Shown here in pieces: positions 53,467 through 62,411 of a stretch of DNA of 64,000 bases. A program made the position numbers and the translations under genes. Source of the DNA: Candidatus Thalassarchaeum betae (GTDB lineage: Archaea > Thermoplasmatota > Poseidoniia > Poseidoniales > Thalassarchaeaceae); the NCBI GenBank assembly GCA_003193925.1, contig PSPG01000001.1, positions 186,001 through 250,000 of the forward strand, written 5' to 3'. Numbering within the stretch: position 1 is the stretch's first letter; every line of letters begins with the position of its first letter. A model generated the notes under the pieces. The model was given only the letters and a program-made list of their open reading frames with translations. It had not been told where the DNA came from and ran no database searches.

Positions 53467-55299
53467 TCAGTCCTCCTCGTGCGGGTCATCCGTGTCGAGC
53501 AGCGTCCTGAGCTCCTCCGGTATCGCGGGGTAGGAAGCGTAGCCTATGTCCATAGAGCCGTCCTCACCAATCGAGATCACGCTCGTGACTCTGCCCCAGT
53601 GCGAATCATCGGTCTCGGGGAAGTCGGCGCGGGTGTGCGCTCCCCGACTCTCTTCGCGCCTGTGCGCGGCCAATGCGCACATCCGACTGACGTCAATCAT
53701 CGCGCTAAGCTCGAGCGCCTGATGCCAACCTGGGTTGTAAGTCCTGCCTCCACCCGGTGATGTGGCATCGGCCCGCTCCTCCAGCGAATGCAGATCGTCG
53801 ATGGCCTCCAGCAGCAGATTCCCGCTCCTGATGATGCCGGCCTTGTGCTGCATCATCTCACGCAGGTCGCCGACGACTTGGGCCGGGTTCTCCCCGCCCT
53901 CGCGCTGCAGTGGGGTGAGGGTCTCAGCCACTACATCGCCGATTTCCGACTGCGCGATGCCGGCGAAGTGATCCATATCATTGGCGGCTTCGGCTGCCTG
54001 CTCGCCGGCTATCCTGCCGAACACGATGAGGTCGGTGAGCGAGTTCCCACCCAACCTGTTGGCGCCGTGCATGCCGGTTGCCACCTCACCTGCGGCATAT
54101 AGCCCGGGGATCGATGTCTCCTGCGAGTACGGATCGACCCGCACACCACCCATCACGTAGTGAGCTGTCGGCCCGACCTCCATCGGCTGCTCGGTGATGT
54201 CCACCGCAGCGAGCTCCTTGAACTGGTGGTGCATCCCAGGGAGCTTCCTCATGACCTGCTCTGGATCACGCCAGGAGATATCGAGGTAGACGCCGCCGTG
54301 CTCGGAGGCCCTGCCCGCGTCGCCCTCGCTGTTAATCGCCTTGGCAACCACGTCGCGGGTCAACAGCTCGGGCGGCCTGCGATGTGTTGTGAGCTCGCCG
54401 GAGATGACTTCGTCGACCCAAGCGAGCGCCTCCTCCTCAGTGTCGGCGAACTCGTCTGCATACCTCTCCGGGATGTAGTCGAACATGAATCGCCTGCCCT
54501 CGGAGTTTCGCAGCACACCACCCTCCCCGCGAACCCCCTCAGTGACCAGTATGCCCTTGACCGATGGCGGCCAGATCATGCCGGTGGGGTGGAACTGGAC
54601 GAACTCCATGTCGCCCATCTCGGCCCCAGCCCAGTAGGCCAGAGCGTGACCCTCTCCGGTGTACTCCCAGGAGCCGGAGCAGACCTCCCAGCAGCGGGTG
54701 ATGCCGCCGGTAGCGAGGACGATTGACTTGGCCTTGAAGACATGGAGTGAGCCGTCGTTGCGGTCGTAGGCGAAGCAGCCGGAGATACGTCCATCGGCCT
54801 TGAACAGCCTACGCACTGTGAACTCCATGAACACGTCCATTCCCATGTGGATCCCTCTCTGCTGCAGCGTGCGGATCATCTCGAGGCCGGTGGCATCGCC
54901 GATGTGGGCGAGCCGCGGGTAGGTGTGGCCGCCGAAGTTGCGCTGGCTCGTCATCCCCTTCGGCGTGCGATCGAACACCGCGCCCCACTGCTCGAGCTCG
55001 CGGATGCGGTCCGGCGCCTGCTGCGCGTGAATCTGCGCCATTCGCCAGTCTCCTAGGTACATGCCTCCCTTCATCGTGTCACGGAAGTGGGTCTGCCATG
55101 AGTCGCGTGGGTCATTGTTGGCCAGCGCTGCGGCAGCGCCGCCCTCGGCCATCACGGTATGCGCCTTGCCGAGCATCGACTTGCAGATCATGGCGACACT
55201 AACTCCTGCGGCGCTTGCCTCGATGGCCGCGCGCAGCCCGGCGCCACCGGCACCGATCACCACGACGTCGTGCTCGTGGGTTACTACCTCATCCATCAC
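53467..55299 (-). CDS. sdhA: succinate dehydrogenase flavoprotein subunit
   Basis: This 610-residue FAD protein oxidises succinate. It shows the Rossmann motif VVVIGAGGAGLRAAIEA (residues about 12-28), the His that covalently binds FAD in KAHTVMAEGG, VQFHPTG, ILVTEGVRGEGG, and the substrate region with HYVMGGVRVD and GEVATGMHGANRLGGNSLTD. Length is normal (570-650). The start overlaps the end of sdhC by ATGA-type overlap, and sdhB follows, so the order is sdhC-sdhA-sdhB. Confidence 0.96.
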   Translation of the reverse strand: MMDEVVTHEHDVVVIGAGGAGLRAAIEASAAGVSVAMICKSMLGKAHTVMAEGGAAAALANNDPRDSWQTHFRDTMKGGMYLGDWRMAQIHAQQAPDRIRELEQWGAVFDRTPKGMTSQRNFGGHTYPRLAHIGDATGLEMIRTLQQRGIHMGMDVFMEFTVRRLFKADGRISGCFAYDRNDGSLHVFKAKSIVLATGGITRCWEVCSGSWEYTGEGHALAYWAGAEMGDMEFVQFHPTGMIWPPSVKGILVTEGVRGEGGVLRNSEGRRFMFDYIPERYADEFADTEEEALAWVDEVISGELTTHRRPPELLTRDVVAKAINSEGDAGRASEHGGVYLDISWRDPEQVMRKLPGMHHQFKELAAVDITEQPMEVGPTAHYVMGGVRVDPYSQETSIPGLYAAGEVATGMHGANRLGGNSLTDLIVFGRIAGEQAAEAANDMDHFAGIAQSEIGDVVAETLTPLQREGGENPAQVVGDLREMMQHKAGIIRSGNLLLEAIDDLHSLEERADATSPGGGRTYNPGWHQALELSAMIDVSRMCALAAHRREESRGAHTRADFPETDDSHWGRVTSVISIGEDGSMDIGYASYPAIPEELRTLLDTDDPHEED

Positions 55300-56180
55300 A
55301 GACCACCCCAGAGGATTACATCGGTCCAGCCGAACATAGGGTCGGTGCAGGCGTAGATGTAGAAGTCAGCAAGCATCACCCAGAACAGGCTGTAGAGGGC
55401 CCATTCCCTGTGGCTCTCGTTGAATGAGGTGGAGAACTTCCAGAGCTTGTACTTGAGCCGACTCATCGGGGTGGCAGTCCATTCGTTGGCACCACCACCG
55501 ACCACGTGGCGGAAGGCGTGGCAACCGAAGGTATAGCCAGCGAGAAATATGACATTGATCAGAAGTATGAGCGAGCCGACGCTGACTCCGTAGGCATCGG
55601 TGCTACCTAGGTTGAAATCGCTTGCGCTTTCGTGGAAGTTGACCGACATCCAGACGTCGTAGGACAGAATCGGCAGGTAGATCAGAGCGACGTACATGAA
55701 GTAGCGATGCAGGTTCTGCACGACTAGCAGTCCGGTCTCTCCGCTGTATTCGTCCCATGGCTTCGAGACCGCGCATCCGGTAGGCTGCTGCATGAAAGCG
55801 CGGTAGTACGCCTTGCGGTAGTAGTAGCAGGTCGCCCTGAACCCAATCGGGAAGATGAGTATGAACATCGCCGGGGACATCCAAGCCAGCCAGAGCGGCA
55901 CCATCGAGCCCAAGCCATCACCCCCAGGGATGACCAGCGGGGAGAACAGCGGGCTCAGGACGTGGCTGCCTTCGCTTTCGATCCACATTGTCTGGTGCCC
56001 GGCGCTCCTGCCGAACTCCTCGAAGAACCAGAAGTCGGCTTCCATCATGCCGCGCCAGGTCGAATAGACGATCATGATCCCGAGATACGCCGCCATCGCG
56101 CTCGGGCTCTTCCACCAGTCATCGACCCGGTCTGTGGCACCGAAGCCCTTCTTCATCGGGAGCTTCATGCCCTCGCTCAT
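55296..56180 (-). CDS. sdhC: succinate dehydrogenase membrane anchor subunit
   Basis: This 294-residue membrane protein has five probable helices. NLHRYFMYVALIYLPILSYD and TFGCHAFRHVVGG carry histidines suited to haem b ligation. This single large anchor resembles the cytochrome-b type found with type B or related succinate:quinone oxidoreductases instead of the paired small SdhC/SdhD. Haem count is inferred. It is the first gene of the sdh operon, with an 8-3-8 hairpin 53 nt upstream of its start. Confidence 0.8.
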   Translation of the reverse strand: MSEGMKLPMKKGFGATDRVDDWWKSPSAMAAYLGIMIVYSTWRGMMEADFWFFEEFGRSAGHQTMWIESEGSHVLSPLFSPLVIPGGDGLGSMVPLWLAWMSPAMFILIFPIGFRATCYYYRKAYYRAFMQQPTGCAVSKPWDEYSGETGLLVVQNLHRYFMYVALIYLPILSYDVWMSVNFHESASDFNLGSTDAYGVSVGSLILLINVIFLAGYTFGCHAFRHVVGGGANEWTATPMSRLKYKLWKFSTSFNESHREWALYSLFWVMLADFYIYACTDPMFGWTDVILWGGL

Positions 56181-56232
56181 GGCTCATCCCTGATGGCCGC
56201 ATGGCACAGTCATAGCCCCATAAGGGATTGCA

Positions 56233-56251
56233 TGGGCCCCTGTGGGGCCCA
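56233..56251. promoter_or_regulatory. 8-3-8 inverted repeat between sdhC and the zinc ribbon gene
   Basis: TGGGCCCC, TGT, GGGGCCCA: a perfect 8-bp stem with a 3-nt centre in the gap between divergent genes. It is 53 nt before the sdhC start on one strand and 52 nt before the small zinc ribbon start on the other. Confidence 0.5.
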
Positions 56252-56302
56252 GTCTTCTGCCGGTGCAGGGTTCAAAGCGGCCCGTCTGCACTGCACTCCC
56301 AG

Positions 56303-56410
56303 ATGCTCGGTGACGACATTGAATCCTCGATCTGCCCCAACTGCGGCCACATGCCCGGTGCGTGGCTGCCGGGGCTGCCTTGTTCCAAGTGTGGTGAGAT
56401 GCTAATCTAA
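56303..56410 (+). CDS. 35-residue zinc ribbon protein
   Basis: MLGDDIESSICPNCGHMPGA followed by a CSKCGEMLI end: CPNC and CSKC are spaced 16 residues apart, the layout of a complete zinc ribbon. The ATG at 56303 is the nearest to the motif; an ATG at 56228 in the same frame would span the hairpin. It ends with TAA inside the last codons of the convergent aldehyde dehydrogenase. The tiny size leaves it tentative as a gene, but clean zinc ligands are rarely chance. Confidence 0.5.
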   Translation: MLGDDIESSICPNCGHMPGAWLPGLPCSKCGEMLI

Positions 56411-58035
56411 GCGAGGCCGGCGTAGTCGGCGTCTGCTTCCTCGATGTGGACCTCGTCGACGTCCATCTGAGCGAGTTGCAACTTGCCGCTGAGCTCATCG
56501 TTGACGGCGTGCCAGTAGGAGTAGGCCTCGATGACCCAGATGCCTGACTCGCGGGTTCCGTTGCCGCTGCCCTTGACTCCGCCGAACGGTAGGTGGGCCT
56601 CGGCCCCGGTGGTCGAGTTGTTGATTCCCGTCATTCCGGCCTTGATGCCGGTCTTGAATCGGTAGGCTTCGAGCCTGTCATTGGTGTAGCAGGCACTCGA
56701 CAGGCCGTATGGCGAGGCGTTGGCCAGATGCAGAGCGTGGTCGAAGTCCCTTGCCTTGACTACAGTGACCGCCGGGCCGAAGATCTCCTCGTGGAAGCAC
56801 TCCATGTCCTCAGTCACATCGGCATATACGTGAGGCCACATGTAGACGCCCTCGGAGGCGTCTCCGACGAAGTTAATCGGCTTGTTTTCGTTCGTAATTA
56901 TGCCCTCGCCCCAGAGTTTGATCGCACCGCTGGACTCGCACATCTCGAGATCGCTCAGGAAGTCCCTGGCGTACTTCTCTGACAGCATGGGCCCGTACAG
57001 GATATCGTCGTGACGCATCGAGTCACCGACCCTCGTCGACTCCACTTTAGCCATGAACCTCGACATGAACTCGTCGTAGACGTCTTCGTGGATGATGAGG
57101 TTGCCAAGCGAAGTGCAGCGCTGACCCGCTGTGCCGAAGCCCGCCCAGTAGGCTCCTTCCACTGCATTGTCAAGGTTGGCTGATGGCATCACCACGAGTG
57201 GGTTCTTGCCGCCGAGCTCTAGCGAGCAGGAGACTAGGTTGCGACCGCAGATCTCGCCGATCATCTTGCCGACTGCGGTCGAGCCAGTGAAACTGATCTT
57301 GTTGACCATGCCCTCGTCGACGGCATCGACCAGGCTCTGACCGGCACCTCTGCCCTTTCCGTGAACGAGGTTGATGACTCCATCAGGCAGACCAGCCTCG
57401 TGCATTATGCGCGTTAGCATGAAGGATAGCAGAGGCGCGTCCTGCGGCGACTTCCAGACGCAGGTGTTGCCGCACATGATGGCGGGAATCATCTTCCAGA
57501 ACGGCACTGCGGCTGGGAAGTTACAGGCGTTGATGATGCCGCAGACCCCCAGGGGTCGGCGGTAGGTGAAGAGCTCCTTGTCCGGCAATTCGGAGTTGAC
57601 CGTCTGACCGTACAGTCGGCGACCCTCGGACTGGAAGAACAGGCAGGTGTCGATGGCCTCTTGAACCGAGCCCGCGCTCTCCTTGAGCGTCTTGCCGATC
57701 TCGCGAGTCTCGACTCGAACGATGTCGTCCTTGTATTCCATCAGCAGGCGACCCATGTTTCCTATGATCTGACCGCGCGTGGGAGCGGGCGTTGCAGCCC
57801 AGCCCGGGAAGGCCGCCTTTGCTACACTCAAGGCAGCGTGAACATCCTCTTTTTCGGAGAGTGGGAACTCGCCGAGGCAGTCGTCGAGCCAAGCCGGGTT
57901 GCGGCTTTCGAAGGTGCCTCCGTCCCTGGCCAGAGTCAACTGCCCGTTGACGATGTTGTAACCGCGAACTTTCGGGCTCCCGTTGGGATTGTCGCTCTCC
58001 ATCACTTCGAAACCGGTCTCGAGCACATGGGTCAT
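56407..58035 (-). CDS. NAD(P)-dependent aldehyde dehydrogenase
   Basis: This enzyme of about 542 residues oxidises an aldehyde to an acid. The fold is complete: INACNFPAAVPFWKMIPAI, the NAD motif ISFTGSTAVGKMIGE, SLELGGKNPLVVM with the catalytic Glu, GTAGQRCTSLG with the catalytic Cys, and EIFGPAVTVVKA. The INNSTTGAEAHLPFGGVKGS and NGTRESG end is like ALDH7/aminoadipate-semialdehyde-type enzymes and lactaldehyde-type dehydrogenases; the exact substrate is not settled. An ATG at 58035 with GGTGG upstream is chosen over a GTG at 58053 or an ATG at 58002. A C-terminal acidic tail of about 30 residues is extra. Confidence 0.88.
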   Translation of the reverse strand: MTHVLETGFEVMESDNPNGSPKVRGYNIVNGQLTLARDGGTFESRNPAWLDDCLGEFPLSEKEDVHAALSVAKAAFPGWAATPAPTRGQIIGNMGRLLMEYKDDIVRVETREIGKTLKESAGSVQEAIDTCLFFQSEGRRLYGQTVNSELPDKELFTYRRPLGVCGIINACNFPAAVPFWKMIPAIMCGNTCVWKSPQDAPLLSFMLTRIMHEAGLPDGVINLVHGKGRGAGQSLVDAVDEGMVNKISFTGSTAVGKMIGEICGRNLVSCSLELGGKNPLVVMPSANLDNAVEGAYWAGFGTAGQRCTSLGNLIIHEDVYDEFMSRFMAKVESTRVGDSMRHDDILYGPMLSEKYARDFLSDLEMCESSGAIKLWGEGIITNENKPINFVGDASEGVYMWPHVYADVTEDMECFHEEIFGPAVTVVKARDFDHALHLANASPYGLSSACYTNDRLEAYRFKTGIKAGMTGINNSTTGAEAHLPFGGVKGSGNGTRESGIWVIEAYSYWHAVNDELSGKLQLAQMDVDEVHIEEADADYAGLA

Positions 58036-58132
58036 GGCCACCGCGAATCGCACTTACGCCATGAATCCTACTCATCGGGCCCCATCATTCCGATAACCGT
58101 TCCGACCCAAAGGACACCGCTCTGTTGGTAGG

Positions 58133-58140
58133 TTTAACTA
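58133..58140 (+). promoter_or_regulatory. probable promoter of cdc48
   Basis: GTTTAACT, about 26 nt before a predicted start near 58163. CAGGGG at 58165-58170 serves as ribosome binding site before the GTG at 58180. Confidence 0.35.
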
Positions 58141-58179
58141 GCCTCATGAACGAAGAGTATCTGTCAGGGGCGTGCCGTT

Positions 58180-60405
58180 GTGTCAGAAGACTCGTCAGAA
58201 TCCTTGATCCTCAGGGTGGCGAAGGCCATCCCAAGCGACGTGGGACACGGTCGCGCGCGCGTTCCTTTCGACAATGAGCTCAGTCTCAAGCCCGGCGACA
58301 TAGTCGAGATAGCAGGCGACCAGCGTACTGCCGCTATCGTCTGGCGCTGCCGACCCGAGGATGCCAACCTCGGAGTTATCAGAATCGACGGAATAATCCG
58401 CAAGAACGCCGGTGTGAGCCTCGGTGACCGGGTCACCATCACTAAGGTAGAAACCAACCCATGCGAGCGGCTGGTGCTCAGCCCCGTGATGGCCAAACAG
58501 CAGAAGGTCCGCTTCGGGCCGGGCATCGAGGGCTTCGCCCGACGCGGCCTCAACAAGCGCCCCGTGGTCGCCGGCGATCGCATCTTCATCCCCGGCATGA
58601 CGCTGTTCGCCGAGGCTCTCCCGTTCGCAATCGTCTCGACCAACCCGAAGGGCATCGTCCAGGTCCTGCCAGACACTGAGATCATCATCAAGGAGGAGGC
58701 CGTAGACGAGGAGGAACCAGGCCGAGTCCAGACCATCTCCTACGAGGACATCGGCGGTCTCGGGGAGCAGCTGCAGAAGGTCCGCGAGATGATCGAGCTC
58801 CCGCTTAAGCATCCAATCCTGTTCAGGCGGCTCGGGATCGACCCGCCCAGAGGGGTCCTGCTCCACGGTCCGCCCGGGACCGGCAAGACCCTGATTGCCA
58901 AAGCGGTCGCCTCGGAGACACAGGCCCACTTCACTTCGATCAACGGCCCGGAGATCATCTCGAAGTACTACGGCGAGAGCGAGAAGCAGCTCCGCGAGAT
59001 TTTCGACGAGGCCGCTGCCAACGCACCCGCCATCATCTTCATCGACGAGCTCGACAGCATCGCGCCCAAGCGCGAGGACGTCACCGGCGAAGTCGAGCGC
59101 AGGGTCGTGGCCCAGCTCCTCACCCTGCTCGATGGCATGCAGGGGCGCGACAACGTCGTAGTGATCGGCGCTACCAACCGCCGTGACGCCATCGACCCGG
59201 CGCTACGCCGGCCCGGCCGCTTCGACCGCGAGCTGGAGATAGGCGTGCCCGACAAGAACGGCCGGGCCGAGATCATCGGAATCCACACTCGTGGCATGCC
59301 GATCAGCGATGACTTCGACATCGACTATCTGCTCGAGAACTCGTACGGCTTCGTAGGGGCCGATATCTCGGCACTGGTCCGCGAGTCGGCGATGAAGGCC
59401 CTACGCCGGTACCTTCCTGAGATAGACCTCGACGAGGAGCATATTCCGCCCGAGGTACTCGAGAAGATGGAGGTCAGGATGTCCGACTTCCGTCAGGCCA
59501 TCAAAGAGATCGAGCCGAGCGCCCTGCGCGAGATCTACCTCGAAGTTCCCGACGTCTCCTGGGACGAGGTCGGAGGCTTGGACGAGATCAAGGAGAGGCT
59601 CAAGGAGAGCGTCGAGTGGCCTCTGACCAAGCCCGAGTTGTTCGAGCACTTCGGAATCAGCCCCCCGAGGGGAATCATCCTGTTCGGTGCCCCAGGGACA
59701 GGCAAGACGCTGCTCGCCAAGGCGATAGCCAACGAGGCCAAGGCGAACTTCATCACAATCACAGGACCGGAACTGATCTCCAAGTGGGTTGGCGAGTCCG
59801 AGAAGGCAGTTCGCGAGATCTTCAAGAAAGCCAAGCAATCCAGTCCTTCCATCGTCTTCCTCGACGAGTTCGAGAGCATCGCCAGCATCCGTCGAACCGG
59901 TTCGGGCGATGGCTCCAACGTCATGAACCGCGTCGTGAACCAGCTCCTCAGCAGCATGGACGGCATCGAAGGCATGGACGGCGTCATCGTGGTCGCCGCG
60001 ACCAACCGCCCCGAGATGCTCGACCCGGCGCTCCTGCGTAGCGGCAGGTTCGAGCGTGTGCTGCACATCCCACCACCCGATACCGAGTCGCTCAAGGAGA
60101 TCCTCAAGATCCACACCGCTGGGATGCCGCTTGGCAGGTTCAAACTCGACGACCTCGCTTCAGGTTTGCAGAACTACACCGGTGCCGATGTCGAGGCCAT
60201 CTGTCGCGAGGCCGCTCTGATTGCGATGAGGGCCGAGCGCAAAACAGTCTCGAAGAAGAACTTCGAGCAGGCAATCAAGCGCGTACGCCCCACCGTGACC
60301 GATGAGATGATGGAGTATTACGGTCGTATGGAGTCGATGCTCACCAGCGGCCTCGAGTCAGTCCGCCGTCGGCCCGACGGCCTCTCGGGCATCGAATCAG
60401 TATGA
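58180..60405 (+). CDS. cdc48: Cdc48/VCP AAA+ ATPase (VAT)
   Basis: This 741-residue double-ring unfoldase starts at a GTG. The N domain (residues 1-180: [20 protein letters not shown]) is the substrate/adaptor-binding double barrel. D1 has Walker A GPPGTGKT (230-237), [15 protein letters not shown] and the second region of homology [21 protein letters not shown]2 has GAPGTGKT (503-510), [15 protein letters not shown] and [20 protein letters not shown]. Length equals archaeal VAT (about 745). It extracts and unfolds proteins for the proteasome. The C-terminus ends GIESV, without an obvious HbYX motif. A PRC-barrel gene follows 9 nt later. Confidence 0.96.
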   Translation: MSEDSSESLILRVAKAIPSDVGHGRARVPFDNELSLKPGDIVEIAGDQRTAAIVWRCRPEDANLGVIRIDGIIRKNAGVSLGDRVTITKVETNPCERLVLSPVMAKQQKVRFGPGIEGFARRGLNKRPVVAGDRIFIPGMTLFAEALPFAIVSTNPKGIVQVLPDTEIIIKEEAVDEEEPGRVQTISYEDIGGLGEQLQKVREMIELPLKHPILFRRLGIDPPRGVLLHGPPGTGKTLIAKAVASETQAHFTSINGPEIISKYYGESEKQLREIFDEAAANAPAIIFIDELDSIAPKREDVTGEVERRVVAQLLTLLDGMQGRDNVVVIGATNRRDAIDPALRRPGRFDRELEIGVPDKNGRAEIIGIHTRGMPISDDFDIDYLLENSYGFVGADISALVRESAMKALRRYLPEIDLDEEHIPPEVLEKMEVRMSDFRQAIKEIEPSALREIYLEVPDVSWDEVGGLDEIKERLKESVEWPLTKPELFEHFGISPPRGIILFGAPGTGKTLLAKAIANEAKANFITITGPELISKWVGESEKAVREIFKKAKQSSPSIVFLDEFESIASIRRTGSGDGSNVMNRVVNQLLSSMDGIEGMDGVIVVAATNRPEMLDPALLRSGRFERVLHIPPPDTESLKEILKIHTAGMPLGRFKLDDLASGLQNYTGADVEAICREAALIAMRAERKTVSKKNFEQAIKRVRPTVTDEMMEYYGRMESMLTSGLESVRRRPDGLSGIESV

Positions 60406-60414
60406 GGTAGAATA

Positions 60415-60657
60415 ATGCCGACGACCTTCGGCCGGGAGATCCTAGGGCGAGAGGTCGTCGACGAATCCGGTGACAAGCTGGGTCACATGGCCGACTTCAG
60501 GCTCGACACCGACACTGGCAGCATCGTGGCTCTCTTGGTCTCGATCGAGCCTGACATAGATCCCACTCTGCTGCCCTGGCCTACCGTGGACGGACTCCTC
60601 TCAGTCCCAGTCGAGGAAGTCACTGCAGTCGGTGCGACGGTCCAACTCGCACGCTGA
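60415..60657 (+). CDS. PRC-barrel domain protein downstream of cdc48
   Basis: This 80-residue single-domain PRC-barrel protein has GREILGREVVDESGDKLGHM, DFRLDTDTGSIVALLV and a closing LLSVPVEEVTAVGATVQL. It sits 9 nt after cdc48 with GAGGTAG as ribosome binding site, so it is probably co-expressed. PRC proteins of this small size in archaea include the division proteins CdpB1/B2; a link to Cdc48 or division is inference. Confidence 0.82.
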   Translation: MPTTFGREILGREVVDESGDKLGHMADFRLDTDTGSIVALLVSIEPDIDPTLLPWPTVDGLLSVPVEEVTAVGATVQLAR

Positions 60658-60719
60658 CTATGATGCACGGTCCGTTCAGCACCACATAACGGTCTTAAGA
60701 CGAAGTTGAGGCTCGTAGC

Positions 60720-60736
60720 CCGTTCCTACGGAACGG
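60720..60736 (+). promoter_or_regulatory. 7-3-7 hairpin overlapping the ribosome binding site of the DUF4350-like gene
   Basis: CCGTTCC, TAC, GGAACGG, with the 3' arm running into GGAGG (60735-60739), 8 nt before the ATG at 60748. Folding would partly hide the ribosome binding site. A possible TATA region ATAACGGTCTTAA lies at 60686-60698. Confidence 0.5.
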
Positions 60737-60747
60737 AGGCTCTCAGC

Positions 60748-62409
60748 ATGGCGGATTGGCGCGAATACTCCAAGCGATTGACATCGCGCAGCGCTCGCCG
60801 TGGTGCGGTCATATTCTCCTTCTGGGCACTGCTGCTGATTCTGGTCTCGACGGTGGCCATGACCTACATCGTCCCCGGGCAGACCCACCAGTCGGCGTAT
60901 GGCGACGACTGGAATGACCTAGGGGCCTTCAGAGGGGACATCAGCAGGATGGGAGTGGAGACCACGGCTCTGGTCTCCAGCCCTCTCCTGCTGAGCGAGA
61001 TCGACCATCCTGAGGAGGCCATTTTCATCATCTCGGGAGTCGAGCGGGACACCATATCGTTGCCTCGCTTCACCGGGGACGAGAGGGTCATCGAGTTCTC
61101 CGAAGGAGACGGATACACCACATCCGAGATACTGGCCATCGAGGCCTTCGTCGAGAGGGGGGGAACCGTCCTGCTGATGGACGACTTCGGCTACTCGAGC
61201 AACCTCGCCGAGCAGTTCGGCCTGGAGTTCTCTGGCCACAGGCTGTACGACGAGGGCTCGTACGCAGTGGAGCTCGGAGCCGACTACGTATGGATCAACA
61301 CCGGCTCCGCGTTCAACTTCACGACCAACTCCGGCTCTCTGGCCTCAATCCACCCCTGCCTCAGGGACCTCGATAACGACGGGGTCATCGACATCCTCGA
61401 CCCAGAGCCTCTGGACCCGACTATCTCGGCCTTCGTCACCGAGGCCGACGCGGGCCTATGCGCCCATCGCTACTCCTCCATTGACGGGTGGGACTTCTCG
61501 GAGGGCTACCGCCTCCTGACCAACACGCCATCCGCCTTCGAGAAGGCAACTTCGTACAACCCCGTTGAAAATCGGTACGCGATAGGCAGGTCTACCCTCG
61601 ACTCGTACCTCGATACTAACGACGACGGCAACCTCACCGTCGGCTTCGAGTCGCTTGGAATCGAAGGCGACGAGCAGGGTCCCTTCGCAGTCTACGTCCG
61701 ATACTGTCAGGACAGGCTTTGCATCGACCCCGACTCGGGCAGGGTGCATTTCGTGGCCGACGGCTCGATTCTGATCAACTCCCTGTATGACCCGGCTTCG
61801 GTCGGTCAGTTCGCAGTTGGTGGCGGCTCGACCGTGGCGATCTCGATGCCGGACACGGACAATCGCAAGTGGGCTCTGGACATCATCGCCGAGGCCCTGC
61901 TCGTGCACCCCAACTCGACCAAGGCCAGTTCGAACGCCATCGTCATCTTCGATGAGAGCCGCCACCAGCAGCCAACGCTGTTCGGAGACACCTACAACTT
62001 GCTCTACTACCTCCTGATCTACTTCACCAACGACTGGATGGCGATGCTGCTGCTGTTCCTCACGTTGTTCATCGTCCTCGAGGCCGTCCTAATCCGCAAG
62101 GAGGACCCCGAGGACTGGCGCCACGTGTTCCGCATCATCTACTACGGCTTCGGCGACGCGAGGCGCTACGAGTACTACCAGCGCCCCGAGAAGATCCGAC
62201 AGGTCCTGCTGTCTCGCGTCAGGAACCTGAACACGTTATCTCGTGAGGAGTTCGACGCTCTGCCCGCTGTGGAGCTGCAGCGAATGGTAGAGGACCCAGT
62301 CCTCGTGAACTTCATCTTCGAGGACAGGAGGTACAAGCCTGACGAGCTGGTGGGCATCATCAAGCGAATCAAGGAATGGGGTCGTACCGACACGGGAGCG
62401 GAGGCGTAG
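60748..62409 (+). CDS. DUF4350-like membrane protein
   Basis: This 553-residue protein has a helix near the N-terminus (about 20-42), a large exterior domain and a second helix near residues 425-447 (NDWMAMLLLFLTLFIVLEAV), then a cytosolic helical tail of about 105 residues. VIEFSEGDGYTTSEILAIEAFVERGGTVLL followed by DDFGYSSNLAEQFGLEF is the glutamine-amidotransferase-like DUF4350 pattern. Two acidic D-x-D loops (DLDNDGVIDILDPEPLDPT and DTNDDGNLTVGFES) look like calcium sites. It is followed 2 nt later by a DUF58 protein; in many microbes this pairing accompanies a MoxR ATPase and an exported protein system. Confidence 0.78.
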   Translation: MADWREYSKRLTSRSARRGAVIFSFWALLLILVSTVAMTYIVPGQTHQSAYGDDWNDLGAFRGDISRMGVETTALVSSPLLLSEIDHPEEAIFIISGVERDTISLPRFTGDERVIEFSEGDGYTTSEILAIEAFVERGGTVLLMDDFGYSSNLAEQFGLEFSGHRLYDEGSYAVELGADYVWINTGSAFNFTTNSGSLASIHPCLRDLDNDGVIDILDPEPLDPTISAFVTEADAGLCAHRYSSIDGWDFSEGYRLLTNTPSAFEKATSYNPVENRYAIGRSTLDSYLDTNDDGNLTVGFESLGIEGDEQGPFAVYVRYCQDRLCIDPDSGRVHFVADGSILINSLYDPASVGQFAVGGGSTVAISMPDTDNRKWALDIIAEALLVHPNSTKASSNAIVIFDESRHQQPTLFGDTYNLLYYLLIYFTNDWMAMLLLFLTLFIVLEAVLIRKEDPEDWRHVFRIIYYGFGDARRYEYYQRPEKIRQVLLSRVRNLNTLSREEFDALPAVELQRMVEDPVLVNFIFEDRRYKPDELVGIIKRIKEWGRTDTGAEA

Positions 62410-62411
62410 TC

